A DNA stretch of 64,000 nt from Mycobacterium sp. BK086 (lineage in GTDB: Bacteria; Actinomycetota; Actinomycetes; Mycobacteriales; Mycobacteriaceae), in NCBI GenBank assembly GCA_004362315.1, contig SNWL01000004.1, forward strand, positions 434,001 through 498,000, read 5' to 3'. The notes beneath the pieces are model-generated. The model did no database searches and was not told where the DNA came from. It saw only the letters and a list, made by a program, of their open reading frames with translations. Made by a program: the position numbers and the translations under genes. Positions 10,598 through 19,311 of this stretch are shown piece by piece; the first letter of the stretch is position 1; the number at the start of each line of letters is the position of its first letter.

Positions 10598-11086
10598 GTG
10601 CAGTTCGATGTGACCATCGAGATCCCCAAGGGTCAGCGCAACAAGTACGAGGTCGATCACGAGACCGGACGTGTGCGCCTGGATCGTTACCTCTACACCC
10701 CGATGGCCTACCCCGCGGACTACGGCTTCATCGAGGACACGCTGGGCGAAGACGGCGACCCGCTGGACGCGCTGGTGCTGCTGCCGCTGTCGGTGTTCCC
10801 CGGAGTGCTGATCGAAGTGCGCCCGGTCGGCATGTTCAAGATGGTCGACGAGGCCGGCGGCGACGACAAGGTGCTGTGCGTGCCCGCCGGCGACAACCGC
10901 TGGGATCACATCCAGGACATCGGCGACGTGCCGAAGGACGAACTCGATTCGATCCAGCACTTCTTCACCCACTACAAGGACCTGGAGCCGGGCAAGTTCG
11001 TCAAGGGTTCCGACTGGGTCGGACGGGCCGAGGCCGAGGCCGAGGTGGAGCGCTCGCGGGAACGGTTCGCGGCCGAAGGCCACTGA
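10598..11086 (+). CDS. ppa: Inorganic pyrophosphatase
   Basis: Soluble family I pyrophosphatase of 162 residues, hydrolysing PPi to drive biosynthesis. The metal-binding signature [10 protein letters not shown] is present, with upstream [11 protein letters not shown], downstream [10 protein letters not shown] and the C-terminal [12 protein letters not shown]. Start is GTG 10598, with AGGAG (10586-10590) at normal Shine-Dalgarno spacing. It is divergent from dacB, and the arrangement matches Rv3627c/Rv3628. The weak inverted repeat after the stop (CCAGG/CCTGG) is not convincing as a terminator. Confidence 0.96.
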   Translation: MQFDVTIEIPKGQRNKYEVDHETGRVRLDRYLYTPMAYPADYGFIEDTLGEDGDPLDALVLLPLSVFPGVLIEVRPVGMFKMVDEAGGDDKVLCVPAGDNRWDHIQDIGDVPKDELDSIQHFFTHYKDLEPGKFVKGSDWVGRAEAEAEVERSRERFAAEGH

Positions 11087-11143
11087 GGGCATCCGCGCCG
11101 CCAGGCAGAAATTTCCCTGGCCGTAACAATCGGTAACCCGGTT

Positions 11144-11707
11144 GTGCTTTGGCTTTTCGATGATGACCTGGTGTTGCTGCATCAGGGCATCGGGCTAGAG
11201 GCCTTCAACGAGCTGCCGGACAAGAAGGCCGTGCATGCGCTCTACGAGTGCTGCAACAGCGTGACGCTGGCGCGCGATATCGCGCGCGGCCGTCCGTACG
11301 CCGACCACACCGCCCTGTTCCGCCGGGCCGACGCACTGCTGTTCTCGCTGTCGGAGTCGTCGATCGACGACATCCTGCAGGCCTACCCTCATGTCGGGCG
11401 GCGGCCGCGTAGCACCAAGTCGCAGGCCGAGCAGTGCTCGGTGTGGGACGAATGTCCCGAGGTGATGGGTGAACTCACGACGGCCGTCACCGACTATGCC
11501 GACCACTTCGGCTTCAGCTTCGTCATGCACATCGGCGGCCTGGCTCCCGATGTCTGCGCTGCCTCGGTCATCGCCGCGGTGCGCGACCGGATGCACCACG
11601 ACCCTGAAACCGAACGCAAAGTCGTCTGCAACGAACTCGCCAAGATCAACCGCAGCCGCCTCGAGCGAATGTTGGGCCCCGAGGGCGGCTACGACAACTG
11701 GGGCTGA
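11144..11707 (+). CDS. OHCU decarboxylase-family protein (urate catabolism)
   Basis: About 187 residues. It looks like 2-oxo-4-hydroxy-4-carboxy-5-ureidoimidazoline decarboxylase, which makes S-allantoin in the last step of urate breakdown. Family features seen are the FNELP start, AYPHVGRRP (the hPxxGxRP motif), the FGFSFVMHIGG strand and the ETERKVVCNELAKINRSRLERML helix. GTG 11144 is used; GTG 11171 would remove a doubtful nine-residue leader and fits the family start better. The allantoin genes begin 2.6 kb downstream. No uricase or HIU hydrolase is in the window. Confidence 0.75.
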   Translation: MLWLFDDDLVLLHQGIGLEAFNELPDKKAVHALYECCNSVTLARDIARGRPYADHTALFRRADALLFSLSESSIDDILQAYPHVGRRPRSTKSQAEQCSVWDECPEVMGELTTAVTDYADHFGFSFVMHIGGLAPDVCAASVIAAVRDRMHHDPETERKVVCNELAKINRSRLERMLGPEGGYDNWG

Positions 11708-11736
11708 TTCGGCACGTTCGCGCTGACCCCAGCCCC

Positions 11737-11742
11737 TAGGGT
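11737..11742 (+). promoter_or_regulatory. -10 box for HSL-family esterase
   Basis: TAGGGT, 8 nt before GTG 11751. It fits a leaderless transcript and supports that start over the TTG at 11742. Confidence 0.5.
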
Positions 11743-11750
11743 TGGCAACC

Positions 11751-12713
11751 GTGACCCTGCCGATGGATCCCGAACTGCTCACCCTGCTGCAGCCGTTGAT
11801 GGCCGCGGCCGCCGAACTCGAGCCGCCCGCTATCGGGGACGTCGCCACCCGCCGGGAACGTGCGACCCCATTCTTCGAGGCACTGGCCGCCATGCGGGGT
11901 CAGGCCGCCGGCGTCGAGATGACCTCGCACACCCTGACCACTGCCGACGGCACCGCGCTCGATCTGTCGTGGTACTTCCCGACGTCGCAGTCCTCCGGTG
12001 CAGCCGTCCTCTACCTGCACGGCGGCGGCATGATCTACAGCCTCGCCGAGACCCGGCCGGGTTACGACGCGGTTCTGCGCGCCTATGTCGCGGCCACCGG
12101 CACACCGATGCTGATGGTGGATTACCGTGTGGCACCGGAGTTTCCGGACCCGATCCCGGTCGAGGACTGCTATGCCGCGCTGTGCTGGCTGGCCGAGAAC
12201 ACCGCCGCGCTCGGCGTCGATCCGGACCGGCTGGCGGTGGCCGGTGACAGCGCCGGCGGCGGACTGGCCGCGGGGGTCAGCCTACTGGCCCGCGATCGCG
12301 GCGGCCCCACGCTGGCCGCACAGCTGCTGATCTACCCGATGCTCGACGACCACACCACCGCCCCGGATCCGCAACTGGCACCTGAACTGCTGACCTGGAA
12401 CTACGAGGACAACATCACCGGCTGGGGCGCCCTGCTGGGCGATCGCGCCGGGGGTGACGACGTGTCGATCTACGCCGCGCCGGCCCGCGCCCAGGATCTG
12501 GCCGGGCTGCCGCCGACCTATATCGACGTCGGCGACTTGGACATCTTCCGCGACGAGGACATCGCCTATGCGGCAAAGCTTTCCGCCGCGGGCGTGCCGA
12601 CCGAGCTGCATGTGCATCCCGGTTGCCCGCACGCCTTCGAGGCCCTGGGACCGACGGCGGGCGTGTCGGCGCGGGTGGTTGCCGACCGGATCCGCCGGTT
12701 GCGCGCGATCTAG
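11751..12713 (+). CDS. Alpha/beta hydrolase, hormone-sensitive-lipase family
   Basis: A 320-residue esterase/lipase of the HSL (type IV) family. The oxyanion hole is HGGG (YLHGGGMIYSL), the nucleophile elbow is GDSAGG (VAGDSAGGGLA), and Asp and His come from DVGDLDIFRDED and PGCPHAFE. The substrate is unknown; such enzymes take short acyl esters. There is no signal peptide. GTG 11751 follows a -10-like TAGGGT. Its stop overlaps that of the convergent hydrolase in a shared CTAG. Confidence 0.87.
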   Translation: MTLPMDPELLTLLQPLMAAAAELEPPAIGDVATRRERATPFFEALAAMRGQAAGVEMTSHTLTTADGTALDLSWYFPTSQSSGAAVLYLHGGGMIYSLAETRPGYDAVLRAYVAATGTPMLMVDYRVAPEFPDPIPVEDCYAALCWLAENTAALGVDPDRLAVAGDSAGGGLAAGVSLLARDRGGPTLAAQLLIYPMLDDHTTAPDPQLAPELLTWNYEDNITGWGALLGDRAGGDDVSIYAAPARAQDLAGLPPTYIDVGDLDIFRDEDIAYAAKLSAAGVPTELHVHPGCPHAFEALGPTAGVSARVVADRIRRLRAI

Positions 12714-13570
12714 CAGCGGTCGGCGTCGCGACCGACAGGGTTTGTGGCCGTGGCGAACTCGGCGATCAATGCGGCCAGCACATCCGGCTGGTCGAGCATC
12801 GAGAACGTGCGCGCGCCCGCGATGTACTCCAACCGCGAGTGCGGCAGCGTGTCGGCGAGGCGCTGGCCGTCGGACTGGGGGAAGAACGCGTCGTCGGCCG
12901 ACCACGCGACCAATGCCGGCTTGGTGAATCCAGGCAGCCGCTCGGCGGCGTCCAGAGTGGTCTGCCGACTCAGCGTTGCGGTGAAGCGGCGCAGATTCTC
13001 GGAGATGGCGCGGTCGCGGACGGCCTTGTGAGTCCATTCAGCGCTGAACGCATCGAGGTTGGTATGAGCCAGGGCACCGTAGGCCCTGCGGCGCACCGTA
13101 CGGAAACGCATGCCCTGCACTGCGATCCGCCACAGCAGCGGCACCTTGGCCGCGGCGATGAAGGGTGCCAGGATCGGCGGTGGAAAGTGTTCGAACGCAT
13201 CGCAACTGGTGAGAACCAACGCGCCGAGGCGATCGGGGAACTCGGTGGCGACCACCTGACAGACGGCTCCGCCGGTGTCGTTGCCGACGAGCACGACATC
13301 GTCGAGGCCGGCCTTCGCCAAGAACTCGGCGATCATGGCCGCGACGCCGCGCATGGTCATGTCCGCGCTGTCGTGCATCGCCTCCAGGTGTGCGCCCAGC
13401 GGCCAGGTCGGAATGATGCACCGCAGCCCCTTCTGAGCCAGCCGCGTGCTCAGCGGCCGCCACAGCGAGCCGCCCATCGCGTAGCCGTGGACGAAGACGA
13501 CGGGCCGTCCGGTCGGCGGTCCCGCCGTTTCGTAATGGATGGTTCCGCTCTTGAGCTCTACGGTGTCCAT
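12710..13570 (-). CDS. Alpha/beta hydrolase with Asp nucleophile
   Basis: A 286-residue protein related to haloalkane dehalogenases and epoxide hydrolases. The nucleophile elbow is VGNDTGGAV, so Asp rather than Ser is the likely nucleophile; the oxyanion segment is FVHGYAMGGSLW. The catalytic His cannot be placed with confidence, since the C-terminus reads AGARTFSMLDQPD where a GxxHF-type motif is expected. ATG 13570 has AGGGAG upstream at good spacing. It is divergent from the TetR gene, which probably controls it. Confidence 0.8.
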   Translation of the reverse strand: MDTVELKSGTIHYETAGPPTGRPVVFVHGYAMGGSLWRPLSTRLAQKGLRCIIPTWPLGAHLEAMHDSADMTMRGVAAMIAEFLAKAGLDDVVLVGNDTGGAVCQVVATEFPDRLGALVLTSCDAFEHFPPPILAPFIAAAKVPLLWRIAVQGMRFRTVRRRAYGALAHTNLDAFSAEWTHKAVRDRAISENLRRFTATLSRQTTLDAAERLPGFTKPALVAWSADDAFFPQSDGQRLADTLPHSRLEYIAGARTFSMLDQPDVLAALIAEFATATNPVGRDADRC

Positions 13571-13599
13571 GACAATCTCCCTTGATAGTGACAAACAAA

Positions 13600-13610
13600 C
13601 AGACAGTCTG
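13600..13610. promoter_or_regulatory. Short palindrome between hydrolase and TetR gene
   Basis: CAGACAGTCTG (CAGAC-A-GTCTG) is a perfect 5-1-5 inverted repeat in the 78-bp divergent intergenic region. This is where a TetR-family repressor would bind to control both itself and the hydrolase. Operator function is inferred from position only. Confidence 0.45.
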
Positions 13611-13648
13611 CATGTAAGATACCGACAGGATGTACGGAAATACAAGAG

Positions 13649-14257
13649 ATGACGACAAGACGTACCCAGGCCCAGCGATCGGCCACCACCCAGGACGCGC
13701 TGCGCACGGCCGCGCGCGAACTCTGGGGTGAACGCGGGTACGCCGAGGTCGGGACGCCGGAGATCGCCCAGCGGGCCGGCGTCACCCGGGGTGCGATGTA
13801 CCACCAGTACGCCGACAAGGCGGCCCTGTTCGTCGACGTCGTCGAAACCGTGGAGGCCGATGTGATGAACCGGCTCGCGGCAGCCACCCTCGCCAGGCAA
13901 CCGGAGACGCCCGCCGCGGCTCTGCACGCGGCGGTGGATGCCTGGCTGGACATCAGCGCCGAGCGGGAGATTCGCCAGCTGATTCTGCTCGACGCACCAA
14001 ATGTGCTGGGCTGGGATGGTTTTCGGGACATCGCCGAGCGCTACAGCCTGGGCATGACCGAGCAACTGCTGCAGGCCGCGATGGACTCCGGTGAGCTCGA
14101 GGGTCAGCCGGTGCGGCCGCTGGCGCACATCCTGATCGGGGCGCTCGATGCGGCGGCCATGACCATCGCGAATGCCGCCGACCCCGCGGTGATGGGCGAC
14201 GAGGTGCGCAGGGCGCTGCACGGCATCGTCAACGGGATGCTCGCCGGCCGGCCGTGA
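13649..14257 (+). CDS. TetR-family transcriptional regulator
   Basis: A 202-residue regulator. The N-terminal helix-turn-helix is clear (LRTAARELWGERGYAEVGTPEIAQRAGVTRGAMYHQYADKAALF is the family pattern, residues about 18-60), followed by an all-helical ligand domain. The ligand is unknown. It is divergently transcribed from the Asp-nucleophile hydrolase with 78 bp between starts, a classic repressor/target arrangement. ATG 13649 begins the expected basic N-terminal arm (TTRRTQAQRS). Confidence 0.9.
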   Translation: MTTRRTQAQRSATTQDALRTAARELWGERGYAEVGTPEIAQRAGVTRGAMYHQYADKAALFVDVVETVEADVMNRLAAATLARQPETPAAALHAAVDAWLDISAEREIRQLILLDAPNVLGWDGFRDIAERYSLGMTEQLLQAAMDSGELEGQPVRPLAHILIGALDAAAMTIANAADPAVMGDEVRRALHGIVNGMLAGRP

Positions 14258-14288
14258 CCGTCGGGTGGTGACCTCCGAGCCCCGCATT

Positions 14289-14294
14289 TAGGCT
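14289..14294 (+). promoter_or_regulatory. -10 box for allantoicase operon
   Basis: TAGGCT, exactly 6 nt before GTG 14301, consistent with a leaderless alc-puuE transcript. Confidence 0.55.
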
Positions 14295-14300
14295 CGTGAG

Positions 14301-15338
14301 GTGATCGGCGGAGCGCAGAACCCCACGCAGGCGCAGCCTCACTTCCTGTCTCTGCCTGACCTAGCGGCCCGACCCGCGGGCGGGGCGGTCGTGTGGGCTA
14401 ACGACGATCTGTTCGCCGAGCGGGAGAACCTGATCAATCCGAAATCGGCGGAGTTCCGTCCGGCCACCTTCGGGCACAAGGGCCAGATCTACGACGGCTG
14501 GGAAACCCGGCGGCGCCGCGGCACCGGCCCCGGCGACTGCGACCGGGCGATCGTGCGGCTGGGCGCGCCGGCCATCGTGGGTGGCGTTGTCGTCGACACC
14601 GCATGGTTCACCGGCAACTACCCCCCGCAGATCTCGATCGAAGCCGCCTGCGTCGACGGCTACCCGTCGGCCGAAGAGCTTGCGCACCAGACCGACTGGA
14701 CCACCATCGTCGAGCGGGCCGGCGTCAACGGGGATACCCGCAACCCGTTCAAAGTCGACTCCACCCGGCGCTGGACCCACGTGCGACTGTCGATCTACCC
14801 CGACGGCGGTGTGGCGCGGTTGCGCGTACATGGGGTGGGGCTGCTCGACCCGCGGCTGACCGACGGGCTGCCGATCGACCTTGCCGCCCTGGAGAACGGT
14901 GCCCGGGTTGCGGCCTGTTCCAACATGTTCTACTCCTCCCCCAACAATCTGCTGCTGCCCGGTACGGCCCGCACGATGGGCGACGGGTGGGAGACCTCGC
15001 GCCGCCGCGACGAGGGCAACGACTGGGTGCAGGTGCGGCTGGCCAGCCAAGGTGTCTTGACCGCAGTCGAATTGGACACGTCGTACTTCGTCGGCAATGC
15101 CCCCGGCGCTGCCCGGCTGATGGGGCGCGACGACGGCGGGGAGTGGTTCGAGCTGCTGGGAACCACCACGCTGCAGCCCGACACCCGGCATCGATTCGTG
15201 CTCGACGATCAGCGACCGGTCACCGATGCCCGCCTCGACATCTATCCCGACGGAGGCATGGCCCGGCTCCGGCTGTTCGGCCGGCTGACCGAGCAGGGAC
15301 TGCGCAGCGTTCACGAGAACTGGGCGGCCAGTGCCTGA
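14301..15338 (+). CDS. alc: Allantoicase
   Basis: A 345-residue enzyme splitting allantoate into ureidoglycolate and urea. It consists of two similar halves of about 160 residues. Each half carries the pattern Y-D-G-W-E-T-R-R-R or D-G-W-E-T-S-R-R-R, then a D-T-x-x-F-x-G-N segment (DTAWFTGNYPPQ; DTSYFVGNAPG) and an I-Y-P-D-G-G motif, the duplicated jelly-roll layout known for allantoicases. GTG 14301 follows a TAGGCT box. puuE starts 7 bp after the stop, so the two are co-transcribed. Confidence 0.93.
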   Translation: MIGGAQNPTQAQPHFLSLPDLAARPAGGAVVWANDDLFAERENLINPKSAEFRPATFGHKGQIYDGWETRRRRGTGPGDCDRAIVRLGAPAIVGGVVVDTAWFTGNYPPQISIEAACVDGYPSAEELAHQTDWTTIVERAGVNGDTRNPFKVDSTRRWTHVRLSIYPDGGVARLRVHGVGLLDPRLTDGLPIDLAALENGARVAACSNMFYSSPNNLLLPGTARTMGDGWETSRRRDEGNDWVQVRLASQGVLTAVELDTSYFVGNAPGAARLMGRDDGGEWFELLGTTTLQPDTRHRFVLDDQRPVTDARLDIYPDGGMARLRLFGRLTEQGLRSVHENWAASA

Positions 15339-15344
15339 GGCGCC

Positions 15345-16253
15345 ATGAGCTATCCCAGAGACCTGGTCGGCTACGGCCGAACCCCGCCACACCCGCACTG
15401 GCCTGGCGATGCGGCCATCGCGGTGCAGTTCGTGCTGAATTACGAAGAGGGCGCGGAGAATTCGGTCCTGGACGGCGATCCGGCATCGGAGACGTTCCTG
15501 TCGGAGATGACGCCAGCCGAGGCCTTCCCCGACCGGCACATGAGCATGGAGTCGCTCTACGAGTACGGTTCACGTGCGGGGCTCTGGCGCATCCTTCGAG
15601 TGTTCGAACGCCGGGGCATTCCGCTGACCATTTTCGCAGTGGCCCGTGCCATGCAGCGAAACCCCGAGGCGGTGGCCGCATTCGGCGAACTCGGCCACGA
15701 GATCGCCTGCCACGGCCTGCGGTGGAAGTCCTACCAGACCGTCGACCGCGACACCGAGCGCGCCCACATGGGCGAGGCTGTGCGGATCCTGCGAGAACTC
15801 ACCGGGGCGGTACCACTGGGCTGGTACACCGGCCGCGATTCACCCCACACCCGCGAACTCGTCGTCGAACACGGCGGCTTCGTCTACGACTCCGACTCCT
15901 ACGCGGACGACCTGCCGTACTGGGTGCGGGTCGCCGATCGCGACCATCTCGTCGTGCCCTACACACTGGACACCAACGACATGCGATTCGCTTCTGCCGC
16001 AGGCTTTTCCAACGGCGAGGAGTTCTTCGCCCACCTTCGCGACGCGTTCGACGTGCTCTACGCGGAAGGCCGCGCAGGTGCCCCGAAGATGCTTTCGGTC
16101 GGCCTGCACTGCCGGATCGTCGGCAGGCCCGCACGCACGGCGGCGCTCGAGCGGTTCTGTGACCACGTCCAGTCCCATGACGGGGTCTGGATCGCCAGGC
16201 GCATCGAGATCGCCGAGCACTGGCGCAAGGTTCACCCCGCTCCCGTCGCGTAG
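15345..16253 (+). CDS. puuE: Allantoinase, PuuE polysaccharide-deacetylase type
   Basis: A 302-residue NodB-fold hydrolase opening allantoin to allantoate. The N-terminus DLVGYGRTPPHPHWPGDAAI and the NYEEGAENSVLDGD segment are hallmarks of PuuE allantoinases and distinguish them from chitin/peptidoglycan deacetylases. Further motifs are FAVARAMQRNPEAV, GHEIACHGLRW and WYTGRDSPHTREL. No signal peptide, so it is cytoplasmic. It follows allantoicase by 7 bp and overlaps the convergent racemase by 22 bp at the 3' ends. Confidence 0.92.
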   Translation: MSYPRDLVGYGRTPPHPHWPGDAAIAVQFVLNYEEGAENSVLDGDPASETFLSEMTPAEAFPDRHMSMESLYEYGSRAGLWRILRVFERRGIPLTIFAVARAMQRNPEAVAAFGELGHEIACHGLRWKSYQTVDRDTERAHMGEAVRILRELTGAVPLGWYTGRDSPHTRELVVEHGGFVYDSDSYADDLPYWVRVADRDHLVVPYTLDTNDMRFASAAGFSNGEEFFAHLRDAFDVLYAEGRAGAPKMLSVGLHCRIVGRPARTAALERFCDHVQSHDGVWIARRIEIAEHWRKVHPAPVA

Positions 16254-16948
16254 TGCTTGGCCGGCGGTGTTGCGTACTCCCCTCGTTTCGAGGTACGCAA
16301 ACCCATCGTCACCAGCGACTGCACCGTCAGCGTCGCAGCTGTCACCCCGTCCACCACCGGCACACCCAATTCGGCCGAGATCTCCTTGCACATATCGGCC
16401 ATCCCGGCGCAGCCCAGCACCACGGCGTCGGATCGATCGTTCTCGATCGCCTCGCGGCACGCTTCGGTGATGATCTTGCGCGCGTCCGGATCGGTCTCCA
16501 GATCGAGCACCGGTATCTCGCAGGCGTGGATCCCGCGACAGAACCGTTGCATGCCATAGCGTTCCGCGAGATGCGCCGACTGCCCGATGGTCCGCGTCAG
16601 GGTCGTGACGATGCTGAAGCCAGTGCCCAGGTGGCTGGCGGCCTGCATGGCAGCCTCGGCGATGCCGATGACCGGGCCTGCCGCGACCTCGCGAGCGGCG
16701 TCGAGGCCCGGATCGCCGAAGCAGGCGATCACGTAGCCGTCGACACCTTCTCGTTCACCTCGCTGCACCGCCTGCAACACACCCGGCACTGACAGTGCCT
16801 CGTCGTAGTAGCTCTCGATCGATTCCGGCCCGATCGCGGAGGTGACCCCGGTGACCGTCACCTCCGATCCCACCACCGCCGCAGCGCATTTCGCGATCGT
16901 GTCGGTCATGGTTTGGGTGGTGTTGGGATTGATCACCCAGATCCGCAT
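16232..16948 (-). CDS. Hydantoin/allantoin racemase, Asp/Glu racemase family
   Basis: A 238-residue two-cysteine racemase. The N-terminus MRIWVINPNTT and the two catalytic-Cys regions (YVIACFGDPGLDA and VVLGCAGMADM) are typical of hydantoin racemases and the related allantoin racemase (HpxA). With allantoinase and allantoicase next door, interconversion of R- and S-allantoin is the probable role. ATG 16948 overlaps the permease stop by one base (TGATG), so it is translationally coupled to the transporter. Confidence 0.87.
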   Translation of the reverse strand: MRIWVINPNTTQTMTDTIAKCAAAVVGSEVTVTGVTSAIGPESIESYYDEALSVPGVLQAVQRGEREGVDGYVIACFGDPGLDAAREVAAGPVIGIAEAAMQAASHLGTGFSIVTTLTRTIGQSAHLAERYGMQRFCRGIHACEIPVLDLETDPDARKIITEACREAIENDRSDAVVLGCAGMADMCKEISAELGVPVVDGVTAATLTVQSLVTMGLRTSKRGEYATPPAKHYATGAG

Positions 16949-18498
16949 CACGGAATCGGGGCCACGGCGAGCTTGCTCCGCGTCGCGAGCACGTAATAGA
17001 TCGCCAATCCCAGACCGCACCCGATGAACCAGCTGTACTGCGCCGCGGTGTGCATGCCGGGAACACTACCGGCCAGCACCGGGATCACCGCGACGACTGC
17101 CGAGACCGCGGTGGCGATGACCGCCGCCGGGTTGTAACCCTTCTTGTACCAATAGGTTCCGTCCTCGGCCAGGGTGAACAGATCGTCGACGACCACCTTC
17201 TGCTTGTGGATGAGGTAGTAGTGCCCGATCAGCACACCGAACAGCGGGCCGATGAAGGCACCGAGGACCTCCAGCGTGTAGTGGATGACCTCAGGGTTGT
17301 TGTACAGGTTCCACGGCGTGATCAGCACCGAGCCCACCGCGGCGATCATGCCGCCCGCGCGCCAGCTGATCCGCTGCGGGCTGACGTTGGAGAAGTCGAA
17401 TGCCGGTGAGATGAAGTTCGCGACGATGTTGATGCCGATCGTGGCGATGGTGAATGTCAACGCGCCCAACACGATCGCGAAGGTCGAGTCGATCTTGGCC
17501 ACCGTCGCCACCGGGTCGGTGATCAGTTCGCCGAACACCGGCACCGTGAGGGACGCGGTGACGACCACCAGGATCGAGAACACCAGGAAGTTCACCGGCA
17601 GGCCCAGGAAGTTGCCCCGCTTCACCGCGTCGAACGACTTGCCGTATCGGGCGAAGTCGCCGAAGTTCAGCATGGGCCCGGAGAAGTAGGAGACCACCAG
17701 TGCGATCGCCCCGAGCATCACCGGAACCGAATCGAAGCCGGTGTATTTCACGTCGCCGAGATTGAGATCGATGGCGCCCCAACCGGCTTTGTAGATCAGG
17801 TAGCCGCAGAGCAGGAACATCACCACGTAGACGGCGGGCCCGCAGAAGTCGATGAATTTGCGGATCGACTCCATACCGCGCCAGAAGACGCATGCCTGCA
17901 ACACCCACAGCAGCAGGAAGCTGCCCCAGCCGAGGAACGGCAGGCCGGCGAATCCGTACTGATTCACGTCGGCGTACGGCGCGAGACCCGGAAACAGCTT
18001 GAGCAGCACCACATCCAGCGCCGCCGAAGCCAGGTAGGTCTGAATGCCGTACCACGCCACCGCGATCAGGCCGCGGATGATCGCGGGGATGTTCGCACCG
18101 AGAACACCGAACACGCTGCGACAGATCACCGGATACGGCACACCGGTGGCCTGGCTGGGCTTGGCCACCAGGTTGCAGAAGATGTTCACGATCACGATGC
18201 CGATCAGCAGGGCGACGAGCACCTGCCAGCTCGCCAGGCCCAGCGCGAACAGGCTGCCCGCGGTGACGTAGCCGCCGACGCTGTGCACATCGGACATCCA
18301 GAACGCGAAGATGTTGTAGGAACTCCAGCTCTGCTTGCGCAGCGGAGCCAGGTCTTCATTGGTCAGACGCGGGTCGTAACCCGGCTTGATCAGTCCGCCG
18401 CCGACTGGGTGACCGGCGGCTTCGACGAGGTCACCCGCGCCGATGACGGCGCCAGGCGGCAATTCTTTCGCACTCGCAGTGGTGTCGATGTCGGTCAT
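16948..18498 (-). CDS. NCS1-family permease, probable allantoin/hydantoin transporter
   Basis: A 516-residue integral membrane protein with about twelve hydrophobic segments. The opening region NEDLAPLRKQSWSSYNIFAFWMSDVHSVGGY is characteristic of the nucleobase:cation symporter-1 family, where W-x-x-Y-N and the first-helix residues help bind the substrate. Context (gntR upstream, racemase downstream, allantoinase and allantoicase convergent) points to allantoin uptake; another hydantoin or purine is possible. ATG 18498 lies 6 nt after TAGCGT. Confidence 0.87.
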   Translation of the reverse strand: MTDIDTTASAKELPPGAVIGAGDLVEAAGHPVGGGLIKPGYDPRLTNEDLAPLRKQSWSSYNIFAFWMSDVHSVGGYVTAGSLFALGLASWQVLVALLIGIVIVNIFCNLVAKPSQATGVPYPVICRSVFGVLGANIPAIIRGLIAVAWYGIQTYLASAALDVVLLKLFPGLAPYADVNQYGFAGLPFLGWGSFLLLWVLQACVFWRGMESIRKFIDFCGPAVYVVMFLLCGYLIYKAGWGAIDLNLGDVKYTGFDSVPVMLGAIALVVSYFSGPMLNFGDFARYGKSFDAVKRGNFLGLPVNFLVFSILVVVTASLTVPVFGELITDPVATVAKIDSTFAIVLGALTFTIATIGINIVANFISPAFDFSNVSPQRISWRAGGMIAAVGSVLITPWNLYNNPEVIHYTLEVLGAFIGPLFGVLIGHYYLIHKQKVVVDDLFTLAEDGTYWYKKGYNPAAVIATAVSAVVAVIPVLAGSVPGMHTAAQYSWFIGCGLGLAIYYVLATRSKLAVAPIP

Positions 18499-18504
18499 GG
18501 CGGG

Positions 18505-18510
18505 ACGCTA
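18505..18510 (-). promoter_or_regulatory. -10 box for NCS1 permease
   Basis: TAGCGT on the minus strand, 6 nt before ATG 18498, in the 53-bp gap behind the gntR stop. It suggests the permease-racemase pair has its own leaderless transcript. Confidence 0.55.
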
Positions 18511-18551
18511 TCGACGGCGCGTTTCTCCCGTATTTCCCCCTGACTACCCGG

Positions 18552-19274
18552 CTATTGCGTCGAAGATATATCCGCCCAGGCCAGCAACCCGGTGTCGGTG
18601 GGCAAGGTGGCGATCACCGAATTGAGGCGTTGCGCGTGCAGTTCGGCGATCGTGAGCAGCTGCTCGACGTCGCCGGCCAGGAATGCCTCGACCATCTCGC
18701 GGTGATCGCCATGCAGCGCGGCGCGGTGCGAGGGCGCGACGTGCACCATCGATTGCACGGGTTCGGTCATGTTCCAAGCTGATTCGAGCATGTGCAGCAG
18801 CCGGAACATCCGCGACGGACGGGTGAGCGCCAGGTGGAAGTGCCTGCTCTGGCGGTGATAGGTCAGCGGATCGTCGTTGTCGATCGCCTGCTGCAGAAGG
18901 TCGTTCGCCGCCACGATCGCCGCCCGATCCTCGTCGGTGGCATTGGCCACCGACGACGCCAGCGAGGCCGCCTCCAAAGTCTCACGCACGATATACATTT
19001 CGCGCAGTTCGGCAACCGTGAGCTGAGCGACGGTGTAGCCCGAATTGGACCGGTGTGCGACCAGCCCCTCACCGATCAGGGTCTTCAACGATTCGCGGAC
19101 CGGGATCTGGCTGACACCGAACAGATCTGCCACTTCCGCCAATGGAATCGGTGTGCCCGGTAAGGACGAACCGTCGACAATCACCCTGCGCAGTTCGTCG
19201 AGGATCGCCTGCTGCGGGAGGCCCGGCTGATCCACCACCAGCCTGTCGACCAGCGCCGAACGTCGTCGCAGCAT
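18552..19274 (-). CDS. GntR-family (FadR/FCD type) regulator
   Basis: About 240 residues. An N-terminal winged helix (DELRRVIVDGSSLPGTPIPLAEVADLFGVSQIPVRESLKTLIGEGLV region, about residues 25-70) is followed by an all-helical FCD-type ligand domain containing REMYIVRETLE and the metal-binding His pattern (SRHFHLALTR and SHRAALHGDHREMVEAF). It sits directly upstream of the permease and racemase, so it probably senses allantoin or a breakdown product. ATG 19274 lies 6 nt after a TACCGT box, ruling against the longer upstream start. Confidence 0.88.
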   Translation of the reverse strand: MLRRRSALVDRLVVDQPGLPQQAILDELRRVIVDGSSLPGTPIPLAEVADLFGVSQIPVRESLKTLIGEGLVAHRSNSGYTVAQLTVAELREMYIVRETLEAASLASSVANATDEDRAAIVAANDLLQQAIDNDDPLTYHRQSRHFHLALTRPSRMFRLLHMLESAWNMTEPVQSMVHVAPSHRAALHGDHREMVEAFLAGDVEQLLTIAELHAQRLNSVIATLPTDTGLLAWADISSTQ

Positions 19275-19280
19275 CCGGTC

Positions 19281-19286
19281 ACGGTA
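19281..19286 (-). promoter_or_regulatory. -10 box for gntR
   Basis: TACCGT on the minus strand, 6 nt before ATG 19274; leaderless spacing that fixes the gntR start. Confidence 0.55.
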
Positions 19287-19311
19287 GGCGCAGTTTGTTT
19301 CCGCGGTATTG

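Noticed and set aside
14603..16162. A 519-codon plus-strand frame across alc and puuE
   Set aside because: It is Arg/Pro-rich, crosses two confident genes in another frame and has no recognisable domain.
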